Shown piece by piece: positions 34,484 through 43,277 of a stretch of DNA of 45,514 bases. Numbering within the stretch: position 1 is the first letter of the stretch; every line of letters begins with the position of its first letter. The stretch is taken from NCBI GenBank assembly GCA_017469935.1, contig JAFUFL010000005.1, positions 1 through 45,514 of the forward strand, given 5' to 3'. Source of the DNA: Lachnospiraceae bacterium (GTDB lineage: Bacteria; Bacillota; Clostridia; Lachnospirales; Lachnospiraceae). Below the pieces are notes generated by a model, which ran no database searches, was not told the DNA's origin, and saw only the letters and a list, made by a program, of their open reading frames with translations. Both the position numbers and the translations under genes were made by a program.

Positions 34484-34732
34484 CATCGTATCGATTCCGG
34501 ATCGGGCAACACTCTTTTGCCGCCGGAGCATCTGAGGTCTGAATCTGAAAAGACCGCAAATCCGCGCATTTTCTGCGCAATATTTCCAATGTGTCACTTT
34601 TTTTATTCTCGGGTAAGGCCGGCGCTGTGAGGATCCCGCAGAGAAGGCCGCTCTCATTATCCGTTTAGCATACAGGCACCTGTAAAACCGTTACATACCA
34701 TTACAACTTAAAAGAACAGGAGTGAAGAGAAG

Positions 34733-37700
34733 ATGAGCTTGAGAAGCAGAATGCTGGCTGTCCTTCTGGCAGCGGCGACGGCGTTTAGCGCGGCATTTTC
34801 GGGGACGGCAAATGCTGCCGAACCCGGGACACCGGATTCCTCCGTACTGGAAGAGGCACAGGATGAGACGCGGGCGAAAAATTCCGCAGAGGAGACGAAA
34901 AAAGAGACGGAGCAGGAAAAAGGACCGGAACGGGAAACAGAACCGGAACGGGAATCAGAATCCGGGCGGGATCAGGAACCCGGGCAGGAGGAAGAAGAGA
35001 CGGCAGGGACTGCAAGCAGTGAGAACGCCGGGAGCGGCGCTTCCGAGGCCGCCTCTGAGGCGGAAGAATCGGATTATGCATCGACTTCCGAAGCATCCGC
35101 AGAGGACGGCTTGGCCCCCGGAACGACGCGGGAGAACGCGCAGGGCGAAGAAGAGATGCAGGAGGATTCCGGCCTGTGGGCGACGGACCGGGAAACGGCG
35201 GCAGAGATCGAGCCGGGACTTCCGAAAGCGGGGAGCAAAGAGGAGCAAAAGATGACGGCCGATAAAATGCCGGCATTTAAGGCGGAAATAAATACCGGCA
35301 GATATGTGGTCAGGATCAAGGCCGGGGAAGGAGTATTTCCGGAGGGAACAAAAGCGGAAGTGAAAGAACTCTCCGGAGACGACGCGCGTTCCTACGCGGA
35401 GCAGGCAGAGGAGATGGCGGACAGCGGAGTGGCGACGGCCGTCATTGATATCCGGTTTACGGACCGGAGCGGCAAGGAGATCCAGCCGAAGGGCATGGTG
35501 GATGTCGTATTCGACAACGCGGCGCAGGAGGACGCGCAGATGTCGGTCTACCACGCGGAAAACGGAAGCGCCTCCGATATGAAGAGCGTTCCCTGCAGCG
35601 TCGAAGGGGACAGCGTGCAGATCCGAAATGACAGTTTTTCCCCGTATGTGCTGCTGGCGGCCGCAAGTGAACCCGACTGGACAAAAGGCGGCAGGGGAAC
35701 CGGAAGGAATATTTCGGAGAAGATCACTCTCGTCTACAGGAACAAGAGAGAATATAAGTATGCGGACAAAGGGTATGACGGGGCCGGCAACGACTGGTGC
35801 ACGCTCGGCTACGACCTGTACCTGGACGGCAAAAAAGTCGGGACGGGAGTGTGTCTGGACCCGCTTCACAGCGGCTACGGAATGGAAGGAAAGGAAGCGG
35901 GAACGATCTATGAGATCGACGCCCCGATGATGGTGAAAGCGCTCTATTACGGGGCGGACGGCCCCGGCAGAAGCGTCATCGAGAAGGCCGTCGGCACCAC
36001 AGATACGAGCGCACTGCGCATAGTCACACATGTGGCGGCTTCGGAGCTCTACGTGCGCCTGGGCTATGCGAGACATTCCGCCAGCGGAGAAGGATTCCGG
36101 GACGCCTCAAACAAGCTCAAGGACCATGTCTACAAATTCGTGAGGGCAATCGAAGACCTTCCGGTGCCCGACAAGTACTACGCGTATGTGACGGCGGATA
36201 ACGGCTATGCGCCGGACGGTGTGACAAAGCAGGACTTCGGATTCGGCTCCTACGCGCTGATCGAGCATCCCGGATTTCTTAAGATAAAGAAGTCGACGGA
36301 AAACAAATCCATCTCGGACGGAAACAGCTGTTACTCCTATAAGGGGGCTCTCTACCAGGTCTACACCTCCGAGGCGGCCGCCCTGGCAAGGGGGACGGAA
36401 GGCATTGTCGAGGGGCTCCTCTTTGTGATTGAAGAAAACGGAGAATCCAATACCAAAAGACTGAAACCGGGTAAGTATTACCTGATCGAGACGAGGCCCG
36501 CGAAAGGGTATCTTCTCTCCGACAAGGTCTATCCCTTTACCGTTGTCGACAGCGAGATCGTTGAAGTCTCCGTTACGGATATGCCGGCCAATGACCCTGC
36601 GGGAATCGTGATTAATAAGACCTGCGGGAATGCGGAGGGCAAAGACGTTCGGAGCCTTGAGGGAACGGAATTCACAGTCCGCTTTTACAGCGGCTTTTAT
36701 GACGCTTCCTCACTTCCCGATGCGCCGGACAGAGAATGGGTGATTCAGGCATTGAAGACGGAAAACGGGCTGTATAAGGCGGCGCTCGACGAGAAGCATT
36801 TTGTGAGCGGCGATGATTTCTACAGGGTGGACGGCCTGATCACACTGCCTCTTGGAACGGTGACGATCAGGGAGACGAAGCCGGCCGAAGGATACAGGAA
36901 TGACGGCACATTCGGCGATCAGGAGCTGTACATAGGACAGATCCGGAGGACGGACCCCGGCCGGGCGCAGCTTCTCGATGTACAGGGGGAGAGAGCGACT
37001 TCCAACACGTTTGAGGTCGCGGACACGCTCTATCAGCCCGCGATCCTGACGGAGGCAAAAGACCAGGATACAGGAGATCACCAGCTCGCTCAAGCGGAAA
37101 AAGTGAGGGTTACGGACAAAGTCACTTATAAGGATCTCATTCCCGGCCGGGAGTATACGCTCAAAGGCGTCCTCGTCAGGAAAGCGGACGGCAAAGCGCT
37201 TACCGTGAACGGCAAAGAAGTGACTGCGGAAAAGATCTTTACTCCGGACAAAACGGACGGACAGACGGAAATGACGTTTGAATTTGACGCACAGGGTCTT
37301 GACGGAGGCGGACTCGTTGCCTTTGAAGAACTGTATGCATCGGGCGAAGAAAAACCGATCGCAGTTCATAAGGATTTGAGTGACCCCAATCAGACCGTTT
37401 TTCTCCCCGGAGTGACGACAGACGCCGCAGATAAGGACACCGGGGACAAGAACGCACGGGCGGACAAAGACCGCGTGATCGTGGACAGGATCAGCTATAA
37501 AGGACTGATCGCGGGAAAGACCTACGAGATCTCGGGAGAAGTCAAAATAAAGAGTGAAGAGGCGGATTTTGACGAGGCGAAAACCGCTGCGTCGACAATC
37601 ACTGCCGCAGAGGGAAAAGGCAATATCCGCTTTGACGATCACAAAGTGACATTCGTGCCGGAAGGCAAAGAAGGAGAAGAGGCGAGCGGAGAGATCTTTG

Positions 37701-39211
37701 TCAGCTTCCTCGTGGATGCTTCCGAACTGGCGGGAGAGGACCTGGTCGTAGGCGAGACGATCCGCTATAAGGGAATCGACATCGCCGTTCACCGCGACCT
37801 GCGCGACGAGGGGCAGACCGTGTATATACCGGACGGCGGCACAACGGCAGCCGATTCGGAGACCGGAGACCGGATCGCGGAGCCGGACGCGGAAGTAAAG
37901 ATTCTCGATACGCTGGCATACAAAAATCTGATTCCCGGTAAGACGTATACCGTCTCCGGACGCGTGGTAAAGAAGAGCACCGGAGAGGAGATTCCTTCTT
38001 CTCTGATCGACGCTTTTATGGGGAGTACGGGGAGTACAGGAAATCCGGAAAGCGATGCGGCTCAATCCGCGGAAAAAACAGCAGGAAATGTGTCTGTCGC
38101 GGACAATATCGTTACCTTTACGCCCGGGAGCAGGGACGGCGCGATCCTTCTCACTTTCAGATACGACGGGAGTGCTCTCGCCGGGGAAGACGCCGTCGTG
38201 TTTGAGAGGGTGTGCCTTGACGGCGCGGATGTGATCGTCCATGAGAACTTGGACGATGAAGCCCAGACGATCCATCATCCCGACGGCTATACAGAGGCAG
38301 TGAACGCCGCCTCCGGAGGGCATATGGCGCCTGCCGGAAGCCGCTTAACCGTAAGGGACCGGTTCTATTACAAAAACCTCCTTCCCGGTAAAGAGTATGT
38401 GATCAGCGGAAAAGTGATGCGAAAGCCCGCGGAAGGCGAAAGTGCCCGCGAGATCGAGGCGGTCATGGTCGACGGGGAAGGCAATGAAGTGACGGAGCGG
38501 AAGTTTACTCCGGCCGCTGCGGACGGTTATGAGGATCTGTATTTTGTCATCGATTCCGAGGACCTGGCAGGCAGCAGCGCCGTCGTCTTCGAGACCCTGC
38601 AGCTGATTGATCCCGATCAGCAGACAAGAGTGGTCGTCGTGCGGCACGAGAACATAGAAGATGAAGACCAGACGATCCATTTCCCGCGCGTATGGACAAC
38701 GGCCGTCGACAAAAAGGACAATGACCACCAGATCAGCCACAAGGGGACCGTCAGCGTTGTGGACAAGGTCGAGTATGAGAACCTCACGGCAGGGGCAAAA
38801 TATCGCGTGAAAGGCGTCCTGATGAACAAATCCACGGGCAAACCGGCCCTTGCGGGAGGAAAGGAGATCACGGCCGAGGCCGTGTTCACGGCGAAGGCGC
38901 CTTCCGGATCCGTGGAAATCACATTCCGTTTTGACAGCGCAAAGCTCAGCGACGGAGATTATGTGGCCTTCGAGACGCTCTATGAGTGCGGGAGCGATGA
39001 GGAAGAGGAGACCGAGATCGGCTCGCACAGGGACCTGCAGGACAAGGCGCAGACGGTGACGCGGCGCACGCCCGATACTCCTCACACTCCGCACGGAAGT
39101 CCCGGGACCGGAGACGGCGGTCATGCGGCGGCGTGGCTGCTGCTTCTGGGATTTGCGGTGGCTGGGATGGCAGCTGTCCTGGTCTTGAAAAAGAGAAAGA
39201 AATCGGAGTGA
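34733..39211 (+). CDS. VaFE-repeat, SpaA-like wall-anchored surface protein
   Basis: A 1492-residue protein. Signal peptide (about 1-28); Glu/Ser-rich stalk to about 180; a beta domain (about 180-310); a further globular part to about 510; two SpaA/prealbumin-like domains (about 513-620 and 623-760); five VaFE repeats from about 768, 892, 1033, 1182 and 1319. Each repeat opens with a Thr near TDAAD/TEAKD and ends with QTV or QTI, as in Thr-Gln ester-bonded domains; VAFE, VVGE or VVFE keeps the Glu. The C-terminus has the sorting motif SPGTGD, a hydrophobic helix and KKRKK. A sortase should anchor it to peptidoglycan or a pilus; no sortase gene is in the window. Confidence 0.92.
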   Translation: MSLRSRMLAVLLAAATAFSAAFSGTANAAEPGTPDSSVLEEAQDETRAKNSAEETKKETEQEKGPERETEPERESESGRDQEPGQEEEETAGTASSENAGSGASEAASEAEESDYASTSEASAEDGLAPGTTRENAQGEEEMQEDSGLWATDRETAAEIEPGLPKAGSKEEQKMTADKMPAFKAEINTGRYVVRIKAGEGVFPEGTKAEVKELSGDDARSYAEQAEEMADSGVATAVIDIRFTDRSGKEIQPKGMVDVVFDNAAQEDAQMSVYHAENGSASDMKSVPCSVEGDSVQIRNDSFSPYVLLAAASEPDWTKGGRGTGRNISEKITLVYRNKREYKYADKGYDGAGNDWCTLGYDLYLDGKKVGTGVCLDPLHSGYGMEGKEAGTIYEIDAPMMVKALYYGADGPGRSVIEKAVGTTDTSALRIVTHVAASELYVRLGYARHSASGEGFRDASNKLKDHVYKFVRAIEDLPVPDKYYAYVTADNGYAPDGVTKQDFGFGSYALIEHPGFLKIKKSTENKSISDGNSCYSYKGALYQVYTSEAAALARGTEGIVEGLLFVIEENGESNTKRLKPGKYYLIETRPAKGYLLSDKVYPFTVVDSEIVEVSVTDMPANDPAGIVINKTCGNAEGKDVRSLEGTEFTVRFYSGFYDASSLPDAPDREWVIQALKTENGLYKAALDEKHFVSGDDFYRVDGLITLPLGTVTIRETKPAEGYRNDGTFGDQELYIGQIRRTDPGRAQLLDVQGERATSNTFEVADTLYQPAILTEAKDQDTGDHQLAQAEKVRVTDKVTYKDLIPGREYTLKGVLVRKADGKALTVNGKEVTAEKIFTPDKTDGQTEMTFEFDAQGLDGGGLVAFEELYASGEEKPIAVHKDLSDPNQTVFLPGVTTDAADKDTGDKNARADKDRVIVDRISYKGLIAGKTYEISGEVKIKSEEADFDEAKTAASTITAAEGKGNIRFDDHKVTFVPEGKEGEEASGEIFVSFLVDASELAGEDLVVGETIRYKGIDIAVHRDLRDEGQTVYIPDGGTTAADSETGDRIAEPDAEVKILDTLAYKNLIPGKTYTVSGRVVKKSTGEEIPSSLIDAFMGSTGSTGNPESDAAQSAEKTAGNVSVADNIVTFTPGSRDGAILLTFRYDGSALAGEDAVVFERVCLDGADVIVHENLDDEAQTIHHPDGYTEAVNAASGGHMAPAGSRLTVRDRFYYKNLLPGKEYVISGKVMRKPAEGESAREIEAVMVDGEGNEVTERKFTPAAADGYEDLYFVIDSEDLAGSSAVVFETLQLIDPDQQTRVVVVRHENIEDEDQTIHFPRVWTTAVDKKDNDHQISHKGTVSVVDKVEYENLTAGAKYRVKGVLMNKSTGKPALAGGKEITAEAVFTAKAPSGSVEITFRFDSAKLSDGDYVAFETLYECGSDEEEETEIGSHRDLQDKAQTVTRRTPDTPHTPHGSPGTGDGGHAAAWLLLLGFAVAGMAAVLVLKKRKKSE

Positions 39212-39227
39212 TGATCGGAGGAACGTC

Positions 39228-40106
39228 ATGAAAAAAAGAGTATACACGGCGCTCCTGGCCATGATCCTGCCGCTTGCTGTCTTACCTGCCTGCGCTGACA
39301 GAGAAGCTGCGGAGAATGGAACGACTGCTGCGTCTGCGCATGCGCCCGCGTCCGAAACAGGAGTGCAGAAGCAGGCTGTAGACCATGCAGAAAATGGCCG
39401 CGAGAGATCAAAAGAGAGCGGGAAGAAAAAAGACGAGGCGCCGGCGACAGCAGAAAAGTCTGCCGAGGACGAAGAAAACGGAAGGAAATCGGCAGACAGT
39501 GAAGTGACAGGTGAAAAGAGCGGAGCAGACGAGGGTGAAGAGCAGAAAGATAAGGAGGAGAAGTCCGTTTCGGACGATCCTCTGGAGAGGGAGACGGATT
39601 CACAGGAACAGGTATGGGAACCTGAAATCCGCGAGGAGGATCGCGAGGAAAGAGAGAAGGAAAATGCTGATGAAGAGCAGGGAGAGCGCACGCACGAGGA
39701 GAAAACTGAAAGCGCTCATGAACATACCTGGGTGGAACAGACGAAAACAGTCCGCCACGATGAGACCGGTCACTATGAAGAGGTTGAAGTCGGCACGCGG
39801 ACAGTGATCGACGAGGAAGCCTATGAGGAACCCGTCTATCAGGCAAAATGCATCTGCAGCGCCTGCGGCTGTGAGACGGACTCCGCGGAGGAGATGAATG
39901 ATCATCTGGACAGCCATTATGACCCTGATCTGGGGTATATAGACGCCGGCTACAGTGTGCAGCAGGTCGTCATCGACACAGTTTATCATCCGGAGGTGTC
40001 CCACGAGGAGCCTGTGTATGAACAGCAGTGGGTGGTGGACAGCGAAGCGTACGAGGAGACGGTAGTCACAGGGTACAAGTGCAGCACATGCGGAGCTGTG
40101 AGATAG
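39228..40106 (+). CDS. Lipoprotein with zinc-finger-like domain
   Basis: A 292-residue protein with a signal peptide and probable lipobox LPAC (Cys 22, unusual Pro). A highly charged Glu/Lys linker of about 140 residues leads to a C-terminal domain starting HEHTWVEQTKTV, with repeated Tyr/His/Glu strands of the kind EEPVYQ and EEPVYEQQWVVD. CSACG, with His residues 12 and 16 positions further on, has the spacing C-x2-C-x12-H-x3-H, and a second CSTC ends the protein. Metal binding outside the cell is therefore likely. GGAGGAACGTC precedes ATG 39228, 16 bases after the surface protein, so they are probably co-expressed. Confidence 0.75.
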   Translation: MKKRVYTALLAMILPLAVLPACADREAAENGTTAASAHAPASETGVQKQAVDHAENGRERSKESGKKKDEAPATAEKSAEDEENGRKSADSEVTGEKSGADEGEEQKDKEEKSVSDDPLERETDSQEQVWEPEIREEDREEREKENADEEQGERTHEEKTESAHEHTWVEQTKTVRHDETGHYEEVEVGTRTVIDEEAYEEPVYQAKCICSACGCETDSAEEMNDHLDSHYDPDLGYIDAGYSVQQVVIDTVYHPEVSHEEPVYEQQWVVDSEAYEETVVTGYKCSTCGAVR

Positions 40107-40141
40107 ACTTGAGCATCATTTCATCTGAACTTATCTTATAC

Positions 40142-40194
40142 TGACGGCCAAGTGGTTGTGGAACAAGCTCCACAACCACATGAGCGTCATTTTT
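40142..40194 (+). terminator. Intrinsic terminator after the lipoprotein gene
   Basis: GTGGTTGTGGA (40152-40162) pairs with TCCACAACCAC (40169-40179); an outer TGACG/CGTCA pairing extends it, and five T residues follow. Confidence 0.85.
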
Positions 40195-40227
40195 GCCAAT
40201 TCAGTCACACAAGCCGGCGCAATTTAA

Positions 40228-40285
40228 AAGAGGCTTGCCGCACCCACTCAAGAGCATTGATTCTGAGCGGGTGTGACAGCCTCTT
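40228..40285 (-). terminator. Terminator of the tyrA-aroA operon
   Basis: On the minus strand, AAGAGGCT and AGCCTCTT form the base of a stem with an inner ACCCGCTCA/TGAGTGGGT pairing, followed by TTTAAATT. It lies 24 bases past the aroA stop. Confidence 0.75.
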
Positions 40286-40309
40286 CCGTTTTAATTGTGA
40301 ATCCCGATG

Positions 40310-41617
40310 TCAAAGGGAATCCAGATCCCTGTAAAAGCCCGGATAGCTGACATCGACGCAGTGCTCGTCATCGATCACGGTCTCGCCCCGGGCGGCGAGA
40401 GCCGCTACGGAGAAGGCCATGGCAATCCGATGGTCGCCGTAAGTCTTTATGGCAGAGCCGGTGAGCGGGGAACCGCTGTTTCCTTCGATGATCATTCCGT
40501 CGTTTTGGGGGACCACGGAGCAGCCCATGGCAGAGAGCCCCTTGGTGATCGTGGCGATCCGGTCGGTCTCCTTGACTTTGAGCTCGGAGGCGTCTTTGAT
40601 ATAGGTCGTCCCATCCGCGGAAGCTGCCATGACGGCGAGAACGGGAATCTCATCGATCAGCGCGGGGATGACGGATCCCCCGATCGTGACGCCGTGAAGC
40701 GGCGCGTATCGGACGAGCAGGTCGGCGACAGGTTCGGCCGTATCCTGGCGGATCCCCAGTATGCTGATATCGGCGCCCATGGACTGGGCGACCTCGATCA
40801 TGCCCGCCCTGGTCGGGTTGATCCCGACGCCGCGGATCAGGACCTCGGAACCGGGGATCAGGGAAGCGGCGGCAATGAAATAGGCCGCGGAGGAGACGTC
40901 CCCTGGGACATGGATCCTGCGGGCTTCCAGCTCCCGGCAGGTTTGCGTGCGCGCGTGCCACCCGTCTTTCTCTTCGAAGGAGTCGATTTCCGCTCCGAAG
41001 GCGCGCAGCATCCGCTCGGTGTGATCTCTCGAGAGAGAAGGCTCGACGACTTCCGTGACGCCTTCCGCGTAGAGGCCGGCGCAGAGAATGGAAGATTTCA
41101 CCTGCGCGGAGGCCACGGGACTGTGATAGGTGATCCCGTGAAGGTCTCTGCCTTCGATCCGGAGGGGAGCGCAGTCGTTTCCGTTTACGCTCTCAATGTG
41201 AGCGCCCATTTGAGAGAGGGGCTGCATGATCCGGCGCATGGGTCTTGTGGCGATGGACGCGTCGCCGCTGATCACGGAAGTGAAAGGCTGGGGAGCCAGG
41301 ATCCCGGAGATGATCCGGGTGGTCGTCCCGCTGTTTCCGGTATAAAGGCTGACAGGGTCAGAAACAGGGCGCAGCCCTCGCAGGCCCTTGCCGCAGACTT
41401 TAACCTTTCCTTCTTTTTCATTAACCGAGATCTCCACGCCCAGCCGGCGGAAACAGTCTACCGTAGAGAGGCAGTCCGCGCCGGAGAGAAATCCAGTGAT
41501 CTCCGTAGTTCCTTTGGCGATGGAGCCCAGCATGACGGCCCGGTGGGAGATGGATTTGTCCCCGGGCACGGTGATCTCGCCGCGCAGCGGGGCAGATCGG
41601 CTTAGTATTGTTCTCAT
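40310..41617 (-). CDS. aroA: 3-phosphoshikimate 1-carboxyvinyltransferase (EPSP synthase)
   Basis: A 435-residue EPSP synthase. GDKSISHRAVMLGSIAKG near the N-terminus, LYTGNSGTTTRIISG, GDASIATRPM and DEIPVLAVMAA are all conserved, and the C-terminal DHRIAMAF motif is present. It joins PEP to shikimate-3-phosphate in the chorismate pathway. It begins at the ATG at 41617 with AGGAGG upstream; that initiation region is the last of three 56-bp tandem copies. tyrA is encoded just upstream, forming an aromatic amino acid operon. The product is intact. Confidence 0.97.
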   Translation of the reverse strand: MRTILSRSAPLRGEITVPGDKSISHRAVMLGSIAKGTTEITGFLSGADCLSTVDCFRRLGVEISVNEKEGKVKVCGKGLRGLRPVSDPVSLYTGNSGTTTRIISGILAPQPFTSVISGDASIATRPMRRIMQPLSQMGAHIESVNGNDCAPLRIEGRDLHGITYHSPVASAQVKSSILCAGLYAEGVTEVVEPSLSRDHTERMLRAFGAEIDSFEEKDGWHARTQTCRELEARRIHVPGDVSSAAYFIAAASLIPGSEVLIRGVGINPTRAGMIEVAQSMGADISILGIRQDTAEPVADLLVRYAPLHGVTIGGSVIPALIDEIPVLAVMAASADGTTYIKDASELKVKETDRIATITKGLSAMGCSVVPQNDGMIIEGNSGSPLTGSAIKTYGDHRIAMAFSVAALAARGETVIDDEHCVDVSYPGFYRDLDSL

Positions 41618-41673
41618 ATGTCTTGAAACCTCCTGATGCGCAGCGGGGCGGATCGGCTTAGTATTGTTCTCAT
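41614..41673 (-). CDS. Possible 19-residue leader peptide, inner copy
   Basis: ATG 41673 with AGGAGG upstream opens MRTILSRSAPLR, the same as the start of AroA, then continues as IRRFQDI because the 56-base unit is out of frame with itself. Its TGA overlaps the aroA start as ATGA, ideal for translational coupling. It arises from the duplication; whether the peptide has a role is unknown. Confidence 0.4.
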   Translation of the reverse strand: MRTILSRSAPLRIRRFQDI

Positions 41674-41729
41674 ATGTCTTGAAACCTCCTGATGCGCAGC
41701 GGGGCGGATCGGCTTAGTATTGTTCTCAT
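41670..41729 (-). CDS. Possible 19-residue leader peptide, outer copy
   Basis: The same 19-residue product as the inner copy, starting at ATG 41729 behind AGGAGG, with its TGA overlapping the start of the inner copy as ATGA. Confidence 0.4.
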   Translation of the reverse strand: MRTILSRSAPLRIRRFQDI

Positions 41730-41770
41730 ATGTCTTGTAACCTCCTGGTGTACAGGCGGTCGGATGAGGA

Positions 41771-41821
41771 GATGCCGTCTTCCGGCAGTCCCCGCGCCGT
41801 GCGGCGGCCTCAGCCCGAGCC
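41771..41821 (+). repeat. Diverged copy C of the double-hairpin repeat
   Basis: Starts GATGCCG, contains TGCCG/CGGCA pairing (41773-41787) and ends GAGCC, in the same order as copies A and B (1-57, 3153-3208), but many bases differ. It directly follows the tyrA stop. Relationship to A and B is probable, not certain. Confidence 0.4.
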
Positions 41822-41822
41822 G

Positions 41823-42935
41823 TCAGTATACGGAATAATTGCGGTTTTTCAGCAGCTCGCGCGCTTTTTCGAGTCCGTCGGAAGAGTGGCACTCGACCCG
41901 CAGAACACCCTGCTGGTATTCGCGGTTGTGGGTGATCCCGATGTTCTTGATATTGATGCCCGCGATCGCCAGATACATGACGACCTCGGCCAGGACGCCG
42001 GGGCGGTCCTCGATGTCCACGTGCAGGATATGCACTTTTTTGATCGGGCCGCTGGAGACGTCCGCAAAGCCTTCGCGGTATTGTCTCGCGCTGTCAAAAA
42101 ATTGATTGATCGACCGGCTGTCCCTCTCGTCCAGCGTCTTTCGGAAGTGGAGGAGATCGTCGATGTAGCGGTCCAGGAGCTCCCGGATATTGTCCGTGTT
42201 GGTCATGCAGATCTGCTCCCACATGACAGGGGAGGAAGAGGAGATCCTCGTGATGTCCTTGAAGCCGCCCGCGGCGATGGTCTTCATGAAATGGCTCTCG
42301 TCGTCGCTCTCCTTCACGAGATTGACCAGGCTCGCCGAGATGACGTGCGGGACATGGCTGATGGCCGCCACCGCGTAATCGTGGCGGTCACAGGAGACTA
42401 TGATCGGAAGAGCCTTTATGGTCTCTGTGAACTGGAACATCCACTCCACATCCTCCGCACCGACCTCGGGCTCGGGAGTGAGGATATAGTAGGCGTTTTC
42501 CAATAGGCCTGACTTGGAGTTTCTGTATCCGATGCGCTCGCTTCCCGCCATGGGATGCCCGCCGATGAAACCGCTTTCCAGCCCGGCTTCCCGCACTGCC
42601 CTGTGAATATCCGACTTGGTGCTGCCCACATCGGTGAGGATCATCCCGGGTTTGATAAAAGGCTTCAGGAGCCGGAGGTTTTCGGCGTTTCGCTCTACGG
42701 GCGCGCAGAGGAAGATGACATCGCATCCGGCAAAGCCCTCTCCGACGGCGGGAACGTATTCATTGACAACGCCGTCGTCGATGGCTTCCTGAACCGTTTC
42801 CTGATGCGGCGCAAAGGCCAGGATGCGGGCCTGCGGCATGTATTTGCGGATGGCCCTGGCGATGGAGCCGCCGATGAGGCCGAGTCCCACAAATCCGAAT
42901 GTATCTCTGTCTGAAGAGGCTATTGTTTCTTTCAT
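41823..42935 (-). CDS. tyrA: Prephenate dehydrogenase with ACT domain
   Basis: A 370-residue enzyme. The NAD(P)-binding motif GFVGLGLIGGSIARAI is at about residues 14-29, TDVGSTKSDIH and GGHPMAGSERIGY follow, and HVPHVISA carries the catalytic-region His. The C-terminal ACT domain (about 295-365; DIEDRPGVLAEV) suggests feedback control by tyrosine. It oxidises prephenate to 4-hydroxyphenylpyruvate. I start at the ATG at 42935, preceded by AAAGGACA; an in-frame extension to 43016 is less likely. aroA follows on the same strand. Confidence 0.94.
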   Translation of the reverse strand: MKETIASSDRDTFGFVGLGLIGGSIARAIRKYMPQARILAFAPHQETVQEAIDDGVVNEYVPAVGEGFAGCDVIFLCAPVERNAENLRLLKPFIKPGMILTDVGSTKSDIHRAVREAGLESGFIGGHPMAGSERIGYRNSKSGLLENAYYILTPEPEVGAEDVEWMFQFTETIKALPIIVSCDRHDYAVAAISHVPHVISASLVNLVKESDDESHFMKTIAAGGFKDITRISSSSPVMWEQICMTNTDNIRELLDRYIDDLLHFRKTLDERDSRSINQFFDSARQYREGFADVSSGPIKKVHILHVDIEDRPGVLAEVVMYLAIAGINIKNIGITHNREYQQGVLRVECHSSDGLEKARELLKNRNYSVY

Positions 42936-43034
42936 ATTGTACTGTCCTTTTACTGTGATTGATGTACGGCCGGGGAGTCCGGCGGCCTGATCGGGAAGTG
43001 AGATTTTTACCTTCACCGATCCGTACTGCTCTAT

Positions 43035-43063
43035 ACTATATTACTTTAACGCGATAAAGTCAA
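43035..43063 (-). promoter_or_regulatory. Sigma-A promoter of tyrA-aroA
   Basis: On the minus strand: TTGACT (43063-43058), a 17-base spacer, TATAGT (43040-43035). The leader would be about 90 bases. Confidence 0.8.
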
Positions 43064-43174
43064 CATGATTTCGGCGGAGGACCATGCGGGGCGCCGAATA
43101 AGTAAAATTCGGCAAAAAATACCGAAAAAAGGGCGTTTTCGGGCCAATCACTGCACAAACTTCCCATATACTTC

Positions 43175-43203
43175 TTGTAAACAGAGGGATAAATTGCTAA
43201 AAT
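43175..43203 (+). promoter_or_regulatory. Sigma-A promoter of the EF-G paralog
   Basis: TTGTAA (43175-43180), a 17-base spacer ending in TGC, and TAAAAT (43198-43203), an extended -10. Confidence 0.65.
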
Positions 43204-43277
43204 ATACAGGACTGTTTGTAGCCTTCATCGGTACGGGCTGCAAATAATCTAAAAATTGGTATAGTGGAGGTCTGGAA

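Larger units (their letters stand above)
34337..34732 (+). other. Intergenic region with terminator, promoter and long leader
   Basis: After the ATPase gene come a small hairpin (TTTCGGTGG 34343-34351 with CCACCGAAA 34357-34365), the terminator at 34396-34432 and the promoter at 34454-34483. The remaining 250 bases are a leader with short hairpins, such as GCGCA TTTTC TGCGC near 34565. I recognise no riboswitch class and no gene in it. Confidence 0.6.
41583..41750 (-). repeat. Three 56-bp tandem copies of the aroA initiation region
   Basis: Units 41583-41638, 41639-41694 and 41695-41750. On the minus strand each contains AGGAGG, the spacer and ATGAGAACAATACTAAGC, i.e. the ribosome binding site and first codons of aroA. 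The units differ at only a few bases (T for C in the aroA copy; TAAC for AAAC region and GGTG for GATG in the outermost). The start codons are at 41617, 41673 and 41729. Confidence 0.95.
42936..43277. other. Divergent intergenic region between tyrA and the EF-G paralog
   Basis: Holds the two promoters listed, pointing outward, and between them a small hairpin, GCCGAAT (43093-43099) with ATTCGGC (43107-43113). No gene or known riboswitch is seen. Confidence 0.6.

Noticed and set aside
34484-34732. Possible c-di-GMP or cobalamin riboswitch in the surface-protein leader
   Set aside because: The conserved core motifs of these classes were not found.
41614-41892. A 92-codon minus-strand ORF running through the tandem repeats
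   Set aside because: It is produced by the repeats and the tyrA 3' end in another frame; no ribosome binding site at its start. The 19-residue ORFs with AGGAGG are more plausible.
43093-43113. Small hairpin in the tyrA/EF-G divergent region as terminator
   Set aside because: No T-run follows the stem on either strand in the right position.
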